Assembly: GCF_963259705.1 (NCBI RefSeq)
Contig: NC_081851.1
Coordinates: 17,582,145 to 17,646,144, forward strand
Origin: Myotis daubentonii
Lineage: Eukaryota; Chordata; Mammalia; Chiroptera; Vespertilionidae
DNA: 64,000 nucleotides
Direction of reading: 5' to 3'
Shown here: in pieces, positions 1 through 10,275 of the stretch
How positions within the stretch are numbered: position 1 is the first letter of the stretch
How the letters are laid out: each line of letters opens with the position of its first letter
The notes under the pieces: generated by a model
What the model was told of the DNA's origin: nothing
What the model saw: the letters and a program-made list of their open reading frames with translations, nothing else
Database searches by the model: none
Program-made: the position numbers and the translations under genes

Positions 1-59
1 CTCAACATCTCTCCCACTTCCTGTGCCCTCTGCACTGGACCACAGACCTAACGGGCGTC

Positions 60-280
60 ACCAAGCGGCTCTGCAGCCAACCTGGTCGGAATCTCGGCTC
101 TGCCAACTGTGCGACCTCCACGAGCCAGCACATTTCTCTGAGATCTCGACTTTCCATTCAGTAAGATGAGACGTAATAATGTAATAATACACCTCATTGG
201 ATTGTCACGAGAATTAAATAAGACACCGTGTTCACTAGAGCGCCTGGCACAGAACAGGCACTGAGTACATGGGAGCATCT
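60..280 (+). repeat. MIR SINE, old copy
   Basis: The stretch follows the MIR layout in sense: a degraded tRNA-like head, a core passage on counting and temperature-like 'cattcagtaagatgag' wording typical of MIR, then the 3' segment 'cgcctggcacagaacaggca' followed by 'ctgagtacatgggagc', the common MIR ending. Divergence is high, as expected of this ancient mammalian SINE. Edges are approximate. Confidence 0.6.
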
Positions 281-1074
281 TCTCAGTGCGGCTGCCAGGG
301 GCGGATGAGCATTAGGGCGTGGGGCCAAAGGGAAGCTGATCTGGGGACAGCGCAGGGAAGGGACAGAACTCAGTCTGCACTCATGAACTCTGCAGTTTGG
401 AAGTTTACATCTTCACTGAAATCTGCAGATGAGAAAGGACAATTCTAGCTAATGGCATTTCTGGAAAAAGATACATAAAATGCACAACTGTACTCCAACC
501 ATCCTGTGTTACTGTGCACTCATTCATTTATTCATGCTAATAATTCCGTGTTGAATTAAGTGTTATGTTCTAAATGCTGGGCCCGGCTTCAACACAATGT
601 CATGAAGAAGCTATATGAAAACAAACATATGAAGCAAGTATGTATACTCAGTCTGTTAATATCAGGCAATATTTATTGATTACCCACTGCAATCAATAAA
701 TATGGTAACATTTGTTGATTTCCCACACTTTCCCACAGCCACAGTGGCTCCCCAGAAAAACGCTGCCATCTGCCAAAGCTACAGAGTACAGACTGGTCCC
801 ATGTGCTCATTAACATCTCTGCGCACTGGAAGTCACTGCAAAGGTGCAAACTCCCCTGTCGAGACTCCGTCTGCCTTAATCATACGTGAACGAGGCAGTT
901 GCTATGTGATCTAATGAGGGGTCACTGAACGACTTTACTTCCTCTTAGGATATACACCCCCAGGTACCAGCTTCTTGAGCTCTGATGGGTTCCTAAACTT
1001 TCCTGAATTGTCAGTCCTGGGGGGATGCGTGTGGGTTCTGAGGGGAGGACTGCAGGGTGCCACCTAAGCCAGTC
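281..1074. other. Single-copy intron sequence
   Basis: I see no repeat with recognisable ends, no exon-like segment with paired splice sites and no RNA gene here. It is interpreted as intron of the minus-strand AFF3 gene. Confidence 0.5.
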
Positions 1075-1260
1075 ATGTCCTGCAGCTGGCAGATCTGAGT
1101 GAAAACAGAGTCACTGGATACAGGTCTTTGGACCAAATTCTTATATCCTTTCAGCCTTGGTTTCCTCATCTGTAAAATGGGGAAAGAACTAGGCCATTGG
1201 GTGAACTGAAGAGGTCATTTCCATAGTGATGCAGCCAGGGCTAGTGCAGGGCAGCGCTCA
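1075..1260 (+). repeat. MIR fragment
   Basis: The core 'tttcctcatctgtaaaatgg' (around 1161-1180) is the hallmark MIR segment, in sense orientation, with weaker similarity on either side. Boundaries are uncertain. Confidence 0.6.
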
Positions 1261-1393
1261 GCACTGTCACTGCCTTTTCCTCCCCGCTTTGGGCACAAAC
1301 TCTCTTGTCAGTTAGTCAGTACCTATTGTATTTTGTGAACATGGGCGGACAGTTTGTGTGGTTTGACCTATGTTTAAACATATTATATAAGAA

Positions 1394-1910
1394 CTAGTGG
1401 CCTGGTGCATAAATTCATGCACATTGAAAGGACATTAATTAGAAGAAATATTTTAATATCGCTATTCGCCCTTTCTTTATAATAGAAATGTCAACCAAAG
1501 TCACGATTGACAATGACAGATTGAAACACACGTGTGCGATTGGCACCAGCGAGAACTTTATATGTATCGTACATGTGCGAGTCAACTTAGCCTTTTATCC
1601 TATATAATAAAGAGGTAATATGCAAATTGTCATCACTCCAACACACAATATGGCCGTCCCCATGTGGACACACGATGACCGCCACAAGATGGCCAGTAGG
1701 AGAGGGCAGTTGGGGGTGACTGGGCCGACAGAAAAAGGCAGTTGGGGGGACCAGGCCTGCAGGGGAGGGCAGATGGGGGCAACCAGCCTAAATGGGCAGT
1801 CGGACATACCTCGAGGGGTCCCAGATTGGAGAGGGTGCAGGCTGGGCTGAGGGACCCCCCCCCAACCCCTGGGCACAAATTTTGTGCACCGGGCCCCTAG
1901 TATATATAGA
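1394..1910 (-). mobile_element. Helitron (HeliBat-type), minus strand, split by a second Helitron
   Basis: On the minus strand the element ends in a hairpin (gtgcat/atgcac around aaatt, about 1405-1422 on +) followed by the terminal CTAG at 1394-1397 and a flanking T. Its 5' end reads TCTATATATATAAAAGGCTA once the + strand Helitron at 1598-1900 is removed: 'ccttttA' joins 'Tatatatag' across the insertion. Helitrons are rolling-circle transposons without terminal inverted repeats or TSDs. This copy is non-autonomous with no coding capacity (about 214 bp after removing the insert). The base before its 5' TC is T rather than the expected A, so the exact 5' base is uncertain. Confidence 0.8.
1598..1900 (+). 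mobile_element. Helitron (HeliBat-type), non-autonomous, nested
   Basis: Starts TCCTATATAATAAAG after an A (1597), ends in the perfect stem gcacaaa/tttgtgc (about 1872-1886), then CACCGGGCCCCTAG at 1900 followed by T. This is the canonical A|TC...CTAG|T insertion. Its last 100 bp or so match the 3' part of the Helitron at 38565-38798 (shared gagggtgcaggc...gggctgagggacc), placing both in one family. No protein is encoded: open frames inside it are chance. It sits inside the 5' end of the minus-strand Helitron at 1394-1910. Confidence 0.9.
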
Positions 1911-2639
1911 ATAAACTTGCTAAATTAGACCTGCATTCTGAGTTAGCTTAACTTTTTCCAGCCTATGGAAGCACCCCAAATTCTCTTTCAGGTAATTGTC
2001 AACAACACAGCAGTAAATATCAACATGAAGCAGATTATTATTGTAGATCACACAGGGAGAACAAAGGGTAAGCTATTTGACTGCAGCAGTGTTTGACTAT
2101 ATTGTACGCAGTGAGAAAACCTGAAGTCATTTTCAAGGTCCACCATTTCTTACTTCTCTTCAGTTGGGTCAAGTTTCTAAACTTTCTAAATCTGTTTTCC
2201 AGCTAATGAAAAGAAAATAGGATTCCCCCGAGTCTCCTATCTACCTACTCCAGGACTTCTGTGAGGATCAAATGAGATGAGGCATGGGAAGACACTTCAC
2301 AGACATTTGATTAAAGTGTGAAATGTTTGCACCTGGCTATAAAGCAAGTTGTGTTCCTGGGCTGAAACTGTCCCGTGGCCCCCCTACCCGCAGTTTTGCT
2401 TTCCGGCGTTTCAGTTACCAGTGGTCAACCGGGGTCCAAGTGTATTAAATAGAAAATTCCAATTGTGTGCTGTTCTGAGCAGCATGGGGAAACCTTGCAC
2501 CATCCTGCCCATCCTGCCCATCCTGCCCAGGACGTGAACCATCCCTGTCCAGTGTCTCTGCGCTGTGGGTGTAGACGCTCCCCACCGGTTTGTCACTTAG
2601 GAGCCGTCTGGGTGATCAGATCATCTGTCATGGTGTCGC
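1911..2639. other. Intron sequence with a faint MIR remnant
   Basis: Mostly single-copy. A weak sense MIR-like tract lies near 2185-2310 ('ggatcaaatgagatgaggca'). A 9-bp unit, catcctgcc, is repeated three times at 2501-2527. Nothing else is recognisable. Confidence 0.4.
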
Positions 2640-2930
2640 ACCCTACTTTACTTAATAATGGCCCCCAAATGCAAGAGTGGTGAAGCTGACAATCTGGATA
2701 TGCCATAGAGAAGCCGTAAAGTGCTTACTATAAGTGGAAAGTTATGTGTGCATAGGCAAGCCGTGGAACATAGAGGGTTCGGTACCGTCTGCAGTCTTAG
2801 GCAACAGAGGCTGGGTTTGGGATAGGGGGCTACTGTATACTTAAAATGGTTAAGATGGTACATGTTATGTGTATTTATCACAATTAAATTTCAAAACATT
2901 AAGTTACAAAACAAAAAGTTTGAGAAACCC
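2640..2930 (+). repeat. L1 3' end, old, sense
   Basis: The segment 'cttaaaatggttaagatgg' (about 2840-2858) followed by an AT-rich stretch with 'ttatcacaattaaa' is the typical 3' UTR end of older mammalian L1 families. It is short, heavily diverged and has no coding capacity. Confidence 0.6.
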
Positions 2931-3795
2931 TGATCTAGAAACATCCTGAGGGGAGGTTTGGTGTGATGGAGCCGCATGCACAGAGCAAAGACAAGGAGTG
3001 ACTCTCTGGGAACAGAGAGGGGCCAGGGGGCAGACTTCCCCAGAGACCATGGGCCTTCCAGCCTGATGTAAGAACTTGGGAGATAAGATGTGCAGCCTTG
3101 TTCTGTGATGGCACAATTTCTACACATTCTTGGGCTCGCTTAGTGTTTGGATCTGAGAGTAAAGCAATATCACGGTGTCTAATTCCCCTCTCAGGTGAGA
3201 CTGACAAAAACCTCCTCCCAGCTCTGCCCAGCCACACCTGCACGTATGGCACCTGAATGCTGGGCGCAGGGCTTCCTTCCTTCCCAAGGCCTTTAGTCGA
3301 GTTTGCTCATCTAACGCAACGTCACTTTTTATTCTTGGTGTCTGAGATTGCAGACACAGGACCTGGCTGATGTTTTCTAGGCAAAGGCTGTACACTAGGC
3401 TTCTCACTTCCGTAGCAGACAGGATCCTGGCAAATCACTTAAACAGATATGGGAGGGAAGCCTCTGGGGATGGAGCCCTCATAAATAAAGGAACAGCCGC
3501 AGTTCATCATTTTAAACACGGGCTGTTATGGCCAAAATAAGTATCAGGAGGGTTTCCAGTTTCTCTGAAAAAAAGAACTTGTTTTGGTAACAGTTCTCAA
3601 ATCAACGGAGATCTCTCAACTTCCGGATCAGTTTGTGTAACCTGATTATTAAATGCACATGCATAAATAGTACATTTCTTTATATGTTTAGCACATAATT
3701 GTTCCTCTGTATATTCTCCTTCTTACTTAACATTTTCTAAGATAGCTCCACGATGGGCATGTTTTTAATGAACACTATTATAAACTATGAATACT
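2931..3795. other. Single-copy intron sequence
   Basis: No repeat termini, exon candidates or RNA genes were recognised. The last 100 bp are AT-rich. Confidence 0.45.
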
Positions 3796-3799
3796 GTTA

Positions 3800-3985
3800 T
3801 CTTCCTCCAAAATTCATAAATTGAAACTCGAAACCCCCATGTGATAGTATTAGGAGGTGACCCTTTGCGAGGTGACTAGGTAATGAGGGAGGAACCCTCA
3901 TGGATGGGATTAATACTCTAATAAGAAGAGACCGGATAGAGGAAATGAAGACAACTACTTTTCATTGATATGAACACATTTCACC
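3800..3985 (+). repeat. MLT1-type solo LTR fragment (ERVL-MaLR)
   Basis: The order 'ccaaaattcataaattgaaa', then 'ccccatgtgatagtatta', 'ggaggtg', and 'gggattaatactctaataag' with 'aagagac' follows the 5' half of MLT1 LTRs in sense. The 3' half is missing or too diverged to follow. This is an old mammalian LTR retrotransposon relic with no coding capacity. Confidence 0.75.
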
Positions 3986-5050
3986 TTTCATCTTTATGAA
4001 GGACTCACGGAGTTGCACATTACACACCTGGAAAGGGGCTCTGGGCACGATCTCGGCCCAGTCTGTTCACCGTTCGACAATACCCAAGTCTTCCCAGATA
4101 TTTTAAAACAGGAGTCAGCGGTGGAGGTGGATTCTTTAGCCGCCTCCAGGCCACGTCTTCTTCCCTGGGAGAGGTAATACCAGGCGCTCCTGGCCTGGGC
4201 CCATTGTCAGGAGGCCTGGAGAAGTGCCCATTTAAGTTGACATCTTTGGAGTGGACTGACACTCAGCCTTTCTTCTTCACTAGAGGACCTATATACACTT
4301 TTGTTCTTATCACCCTTAACCCTTTCTATGTTTTCCACTTTTTTTTTTTTAAGTAAGAGATTAAAATTCTCATAAGCTCTGGTCACTACCAACTGCCATG
4401 GCAGGATTGTTTCCTATCTTTTATAAATCATGAATCTGGTTATGATAGTAAAAATAACTATTTACTGAGTGCCTACTAGATAATGGGCACTTTCTATAGA
4501 TTAATTCCAACTAATGTATTAACTTTGGAGAAAAAACAATTCATGGGTCACTGATTCAGTTTGAGCTTATAATAACTTCCAAGTCTTTTACTTGTACAAG
4601 GTGTACCTCTGATGAACCATTTCCCTTCTGCCTCATTTTGCTTATTTTTCTTCCTAGGAGTTGAATACTTTCTGTTTAATCCCATTTCTTTATGAAGGTC
4701 ATTTCAAATCTTCATTTACTCTTTAAGGTTACAGTTACTTGGTTCCACTGAGGGTCCTCTACAAATGTAGAAGGAGCCTCCTCAGGACTTTCCCACTAGC
4801 CTGTGCTGAAGACCTCTGACTTCAGAGTGAATTTGTTGTCGGCAGGAAAATCTGGATTGAGCGAGCATGGGGACCCTGCCAAACTGTGGCCTTCATAGTA
4901 TTTTGGAAATCTCCCTTTGCTAATTATCTCTAGAGCTTTTCTGGTACAGATGACTTTCTAGCAGGATCTCCGTCTACCCTTCCTCTGCAGGCCTTACCTG
5001 GAGTGATTTTCCTGGAATGATTACCATCTCCAGAGAAACTACCTAAGAAC
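3986..5050. other. Intron sequence, mostly unique
   Basis: No clear gene or element. A faint L2/MIR-like line 'tttactgagtgcctactaga' is visible at about 4462. A T-run lies at about 4340. Intron of AFF3. Confidence 0.4.
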
Positions 5051-5054
5051 TCTG

Positions 5055-5240
5055 AGATGCCAGCAGAATGGGACAATGGTTAAGAGCTTGACTTGCAGGG
5101 TTTGGATTTTGGGTTCGAATCTTGACTTTGCCACTTGAAGGTATATAGAGCAGCAACCTTAATTAGCCTATTTTGCCTATAAAATAAGGTATTATTATTT
5201 TTTTTGGTAACAATAAAACATGTCCAGTGTTAAGACTAGT
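5055..5240 (+). repeat. MIR SINE
   Basis: Both diagnostic parts are present in sense: the tRNA-like head 'ggttaagagcttgacttgca' with 'gggttcgaatcttgactttg', then the core with 'gcctataaaataaggtatta'. It is ancient and diverged. Confidence 0.75.
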
Positions 5241-5354
5241 ATGTGGACAATGTAATGGCTCAAAACATGTTAATTATTATCATTATAGGGAAGAAAAGCT
5301 GCCACATAAATATTTATCCTTTCTGTAAATGTTTTTTATTTCTTATTTTTTTAA

Positions 5355-5850
5355 AGGGAGGCAAATTTTGTGTGTGTATGTAAGTTTTCAGCAGCTTTAC
5401 CCAAAGAGTATGTACCAAGGAGCATAATGGCTGGATTATATGGCGAGAGTATATTTAGTTTTGTAAGACACCATCAAACTGTTTTCCAAAGTGGCCTTAA
5501 CATTCTGAGTTCCCACCAGCAATGTTTGAGAGTTCCTGTTGCTCCACATCCTCGCCAGCATTTGGTGCTGTCTGTGTTTTGGCGATTGTAATAGTGGCAC
5601 ATCACTGTTTGAATTGGCATTTCTCTGATAACATATGATGTGGAGCAACTTTTCATGTGATTATTCATTCACCATCTGTATTTCTTCCTCGGTGAAATGT
5701 CGGGTACCTTCTTTGGCCCACTTTTGGGTTGTTTTCTTACTGCTGAGTTTTAAGAATTCTTTGCTTTGGATGTCAGTCCTTTATCAGACGTGTCCTTGGC
5801 AGACATGTTCTGTCAGCCTTCTCATTCTCCTGACGTTGTGTTGTCACTCT
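5355..5850 (-). repeat. L1 ORF2 fragment, antisense
   Basis: Read on the minus strand this is the 3' part of L1 ORF2. The + strand shows the usual antisense signatures in order: 'atggctggattatatggc', 'ctgttttccaaagtggc', 'ttcccaccagcaatg', 'ccacatcctcgccagcattt', 'tggcatttctctgataac'. Both frames are broken by stops and indels, so it is a dead fragment. Confidence 0.85.
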
Positions 5851-5929
5851 GGCAGCCCTGAGCTCCATCCTCCGACACTACCTGCCAATACGACTGTGGC
5901 TTTCTCCTTGAGTTCTTGTTGTCCTATAT

Positions 5930-6141
5930 CAGCGGTTCTCAACCTGTGGGTCGCGACCCCTTTGGCGGTCGAACGACCCTTTCACAGGGGTCGCCTAAGA
6001 CCATCCTGCATATCAGATATTTACATTACGATTCATAACAGTAGCAACATTACAGTTATGAAGTAGCAACGAAAATAATTTTATGGTTGGGTCACAACAT
6101 GAGGAACTGTATTTAAAGGGCCAGAAGGTTGAGAACCACTG
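5930..6141 (+). mobile_element. SPIN non-autonomous hAT transposon, copy 1
   Basis: The 212-bp element starts CAGCGGTTCTCAACC and ends GGTTGAGAACCACTG (imperfect terminal inverted repeats). It is flanked by the 8-bp TSD tcctatat (5922-5929) / tcctatgt (6142-6149), 7 of 8 matching. The interior (gtgggtcgcgacccctttgg, gcggtcgaacgaccctttca) is that of SPIN elements, hAT transposons known from vesper bats and several unrelated tetrapods and attributed to horizontal transfer. It encodes no transposase. I count about 6 differences from copy 3 at 28137. Confidence 0.93.
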
Positions 6142-6149
6142 TCCTATGT

Positions 6150-6929
6150 GGATTGGGGAGTACTCTTAGGGGAGAAGCTGTATAAACGTAGATCTCACCC
6201 GTCCAATGTTCTTCTTTCAAGGATCAAATTACCAACAGTTTCTGCTTTCTAACAGTTTAAAAAATATTTTGTCCAGGATTTTTTTAATAGTTAATTCTCT
6301 GCAGGAGTATTAATCCAATATAAGGTCTCCCATCATTAACATTATTGGTACGTGACAGAGATTCTAACTTTTGGTGTTTTGTGTGTGTTAAGAATATACT
6401 ACACATTTCATCTTTCTGAATACTCATAGTATTATTGAATAATAGCTCCTGAAGGGATCTTTGGGTGTTACCCAGCTACTTGTCCTATCAGGCAATGACT
6501 GCCTAAAACTTAACATGATGCATTTTCTGCTGATTTCATCTCCAGTGAGGAAAGATTCCTTTTTAGGAAATTAGCTCTCTGTCTGGAGGCTCCCAACTTT
6601 ACACTTGAATTTAAATCCACATGATGGTTTTAAGTGACTCCCAGGGTCAGGGAGTTGCACAGACAGAGGGTTATACAGGCATTACTAAAGCCACGTCTCT
6701 CTCACCAGATCACGGGTGTGAAAATGATGTCTTTCCTAGTGCCCCGTGTGTGTGTTATCTGCAGTTTTCTTTGCTCTGCTTCATCCCTCAGCTCCCATGA
6801 CCTCATCATTTCTGGTCTGTTTTACTGAGATTCTCTCCCCTTGTTCTATCTCCTGGCATCTGCACACCTGCTACTGCCAACCTGACGCTGGAATCATTCT
6901 GATTACTGTGACCCTTCACGTTATCAGTT
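6150..6929. other. Intron sequence, possible very old L1 remnants
   Basis: 6230-6560 is AT-rich and reads like a decayed LINE, but without a diagnostic block. 6600-6930 is single-copy. No exon or RNA gene was seen. Confidence 0.35.
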
Positions 6930-7300
6930 GAATTCCCCCCTCCCCCAATTCACATGCTGAAGTCCTAACCTCTCAGAATGCGACTACTGGGAGACAGGGG
7001 CTTTATAGGGGGTAATCGGATTAAACAAAGCCTGTAGGGCGGGCCCTAATCCAAGATACCGGGCATTGTCACAAAAAGGGGAAAGGGACACAAGCGGGAA
7101 GGTAAGAAGAAGAGACACAGGGAGGAGAGTCCACCTGCAGGACAAGTCAGCAGGCCTGGGCACGTCCTTCCCTCCCAGAGAAAACCAATCGTGGGCGTCC
7201 AGCCCCCGGAACCATGGGGTTATACGTTCTGTTGCTTGCGGCACCCAGTCAGTTGTACTTTGTGCCTCAGCAGCCCCAGCAACTAACACACTAACCACTT
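6930..7300 (+). repeat. MLT1-type LTR
   Basis: In sense order: 'cccccaattcacatgctgaa' and 'gtcctaacc', 'gggagacaggggcttta', an A/G-rich middle with 'aagaagagacacagggagg', and an end 'tcagcagccccagcaactaa' with 'cacac'. This is the MLT1 LTR pattern of MaLR elements. It is solo and diverged, with no internal coding region nearby. Confidence 0.75.
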
Positions 7301-7469
7301 AACGAATAGTCGGACCCCAGTTTTTCTACTTGATTCTGACTCATGGCTTTACTTTGTCTCCTAAGATCCACTGACTCCTTAGAGCTAATGGGCAAAATCC
7401 AAAACATCCAAAAATTTGTAACCTATTATTTTTTACTTAAGTTGAATGTCTTTTCTGATCCTTCTAGAC

Positions 7470-7751
7470 CAGCGGTTCTCAACCTGCGGGTTGCGACCTC
7501 TTTGGCGGTTGAACGACCCTTTCACAGGGGTCGCCTAAGACCATCCTGTATATCAGATGTTTACATTACAATTCATGTTTTTTTTTATTGCTTAAAGTAT
7601 TACAAAGGGTATTACATATGTGTCCTTCCCCCCCCCCCCCGCCCTTGACAGTAGCAACATGACAGTTATGAAGTAGCAACAAAAATAATTTTATGGTTGG
7701 GTCACAACATGAGGAACTGTATTTAAAGGGCCAGAAGGTTGAGAACCACTG
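7470..7751 (+). mobile_element. SPIN non-autonomous hAT transposon, copy 2, interrupted
   Basis: Same termini as copy 1, with a perfect 8-bp TSD ttctagac at 7462-7469 and 7752-7759. Removing a 71-bp insert (7577-7647) leaves 211 bp against 212 in the intact copies. I count about 9 substitutions and a 1-base gap relative to copy 1, many of them C to T at CpG sites (for example gggtcgcgac to gggttgcgac), consistent with methylation decay after insertion. Its right TSD abuts another hAT element at 7760. Confidence 0.92.
7577..7647 (-). mobile_element. 71-bp L1 3'-tail insertion inside SPIN
   Basis: The insert begins with a T-run and reads on + 'tattgcttaaagtattac', 'gggtattacatatgtgtcc', then a C-run. 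In reverse complement this is a G-run, acatatgtaatac..., AATAAA-like signal and poly-A: the 3' extremity of the bat L1s seen at 14870 and 38270. It is interpreted as an extremely 5'-truncated antisense L1 insertion. No clear TSD is visible and the poly-C tract may be unstable. Confidence 0.7.
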
Positions 7752-7759
7752 TTCTAGAC

Positions 7760-8379
7760 CAAGCATGTCAAACTCAAAGGCTAACATGGGCCAAATAAAC
7801 AAGGTTTAAGCTTATGTGGGCCATAAAAAAACTAAAGCCTCAATTTTCAAAGAAATGTAGGTTTAATTCGATAGAGACATGCTGAATACAAAGGGCTGAA
7901 ATAAATGAGTAATTGTTAACATAAAATAATAGAACATTTTAATAAAAATTAATATTTTTTCTTGAACATTAACTTACCAGACACCGATTAACTGAACAAA
8001 TTAATAATTGTAACACAAATAAACCTATTTTTTTGTTCTCCGAAAGTGAAATATTTCCTGTTGTGCACACCAAACAAGTTAGTCCAAGACTAATGACATG
8101 GTCATCAGCTGCTAAAATATTCCCTGCTAATATTAGTGGAGAGAAATGGTGCGCCTGTGTGTAAGGTACGTAAGGGAAATGAATGCAACACAATTATAGT
8201 AATTAGTCATTAGCGAACTTGTAGTTCGTTATTAATAATTATGTATAACAGGATATTATTAACATTAAGTTATGAAATTTTTACTAAAATGTTTCTTACA
8301 TACCATTATATTGGCTGGGCTGCAAAAATATTCGTTGTGGGCCACATGCGGCCCACAGGCTGCGAGTTTGACATGCTTT
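7760..8379. mobile_element. Non-autonomous hAT transposon, 620 bp
   Basis: Terminal inverted repeats caagcatgtcaaactc (7760-7775) and gagtttgacatgcttt (8364-8379) match at 15 of 16 positions. The element is flanked by perfect 8-bp copies of ttctagac at 7752-7759 and 8380-8387, the same octamer that flanks the adjacent SPIN. Subterminal 'gtgggccacatgcggcccac' is also typical of hAT elements. The interior is AT-rich with no transposase frame. I do not know the exact family name. Confidence 0.88.
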
Positions 8380-8387
8380 TTCTAGAC

Positions 8388-10223
8388 AAAGTAAGGATAT
8401 TGTCCCTGCCCACCTAAATAAAGCCCAGACAAGGTACTGACAGGGACTGTAACGTGCCAAGTCCTGGCTCTACGATCATACACACTGCTCCTCTGGCCTA
8501 ATTCCTACAGAACTCTGGGTGGCGAGCTCCTCCAGGGGCCCAGGTTCAGAATCCTCCACTTTTACCAGAGATCCTTGCAACCTCAGCTTAGTTCTGCTAT
8601 TATAGTTCAAGAGGCGGGTGAGGCCGATGGCTAAGCAACTGCTGTGCTTGAGGAGAGAGGAGTGTGGGGTGATGCTCCCAGCGTTCCCCGTCCTCAGATC
8701 GCCAGCGATAACAGAATTTAACAGAACAACTCAGACAACACATTTCCCAAGGAACTGAGGTGTGGAAACCAATTCCCTTAGAGAACAGAATTTTTTTAGG
8801 AATGCATAAGGAAAGAAGAACTTTCATGGTACATCAAACTGCATTAACAAAATTGGTGTCTATTGAATGAGATTTAAAATTTGTACAATTAAATGCAGGA
8901 TGTTAGCAGTTTTCCAATATATTTTGTTTTGTAAGTGATGTTTTTTAAATGAGAAATTTAAAAAGTTATTGTCTCTGCAATAATTACCACTTTTATAAAA
9001 TTATTTATAAAAATACAACTTACTCCCAAATAGCTTACATTCTAGTTGTATAAATTCGCATCCAGTCTTAAATGTTATTTAAAAGAACCAAATTTTTAAA
9101 TAATTCTACCCTTTTCAGTTCTCTAGAATGCCTCCAGATGGCATTAAAACCCTTTTCCCATTATATTTTGCAGCATAAAAATTTTAAAGCTAGTGATATT
9201 TTAACCATTTAAAACTAATCAATGTACTATATATCATCAGAAATCATAGCAATGGAACTGTTTAGAACTTTTAGTGTAACATCTTCAGGAACACAACATA
9301 TAATCACATACTTTATGAAATATGTAGCCATCCTGTGCGTAAGGGAAGCAGAAGGATTTTTCTAGACTGAGAAACAGATCTTAGACAAACTAAGACACTC
9401 AATAATATTATATCACAAACTGTGATTTCTATTGAGTAGCATTTTAAATGCTTAGTAGTCAGAGTGCTGACCCACATAAAGATGAACTCACAAACCATAT
9501 AGGAATAAGGAAACCGCGTTGCCCTTCAGGGTTAAAGATTTTCAAAGAGCAAATGTGATTCCTAAAATAATTTGTCAGCTCCTGAATTATTTCATTTAAA
9601 CTTTGGCGTATAAATTTGGTATCAACTGAATCATTAACACTTTTGGATTCCTTGAGCACCGAGAGGAAAACAGCAACATGCAAAGCAAGGAACGTGTGCT
9701 TTCTAAGGGCCTTTTCTTCTCTTTTAAAAAATGCTTTTGTTATTTCAAAAACGTCAGCAAACTCGTGAGATTCCTGAGATATCTGTATTTTTCACAAAGT
9801 TCCGAGGGGAGGATGCAGATGGCAGGCGCTTTGAATGACATCGGTCCCTCCCAGGTGTGCGGGACAATGCCTCCCACAGGTGAGCCAAGTCTACCTCATG
9901 TACAACAGTGACGATGAAAGTCGCAAACACATTCTAAAAGGCTGCCCGCTCCTCTGCCTCCAGTGTGTGCCCTCCCATCTCATTACACCTGGACTTTCCG
10001 AAGAAGAGCACTTGTGTCTCCGATATTATTCTTTCTGTGTTAAAGCACAAGAAAGACCTCCAAATGCGTGTGCACTCAGAGCATTTAAAAAGACATCATC
10101 AGGAGAAGGAGAACTGGCCCTCCTCCCATTATTATTATTACTGCTACGTGACACTTGCACTGTTTCGTATTACAGGCACATTAAAGAACCGCCATCACGA
10201 ACAGAAAGAGGAAAGAGACTTAC
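8388..10223 (-). other. AFF3: AFF3 intron (downstream of the 52-bp exon), single-copy
   Basis: No repeats with clear ends between 8388 and 10223, which is unusual for this window. It begins on the minus strand with the donor GTAAGT directly after the exon at 10224-10275. The next AFF3 exon (expected to start with a MLEDD-like peptide) was looked for on the minus strand down to position 1 and not found. Confidence 0.55.
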
Positions 10224-10275
10224 GATGTATTCGAGGTGCCATTGTCTGGACTCTCAGGCTCAGCATCACCTTTCT
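10224..10275 (-). CDS. AFF3: AFF3 coding exon, 52 bp (KGDAEPESPD... segment)
   Basis: Minus-strand exon with a long pyrimidine tract ending in TTTTTAAG as acceptor and GTAAGT as donor. Phase 1 in, phase 2 out. With the last A of the 37-bp exon it reads K-KGDAEPESPDNGTSNT followed by the first two bases of a serine codon. This matches, from memory, the acidic/proline AFF3 segment just before the MLEDD motif that opens the serine-rich transactivation region. AFF3 is a nuclear AF4/FMR2-family scaffold that supports transcription elongation with P-TEFb. I recall one difference from human here (N for S after PD). Skipping this exon would shift the frame. Recognition rests on my memory of the family, but the splice sites, phases and peptide agree. 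Confidence 0.95.

Noticed and set aside
1620..1850. Open frame with reiterated GQ/G-rich residues
   Set aside because: It lies wholly inside a non-autonomous Helitron.
5635..7648. Two predicted open frames (5635-6066 and 7343-7648, plus strand) share a peptide block
   Set aside because: The shared block is a translation of SPIN transposon DNA in both places; SPIN_NA elements are non-coding and the flanks are unrelated.
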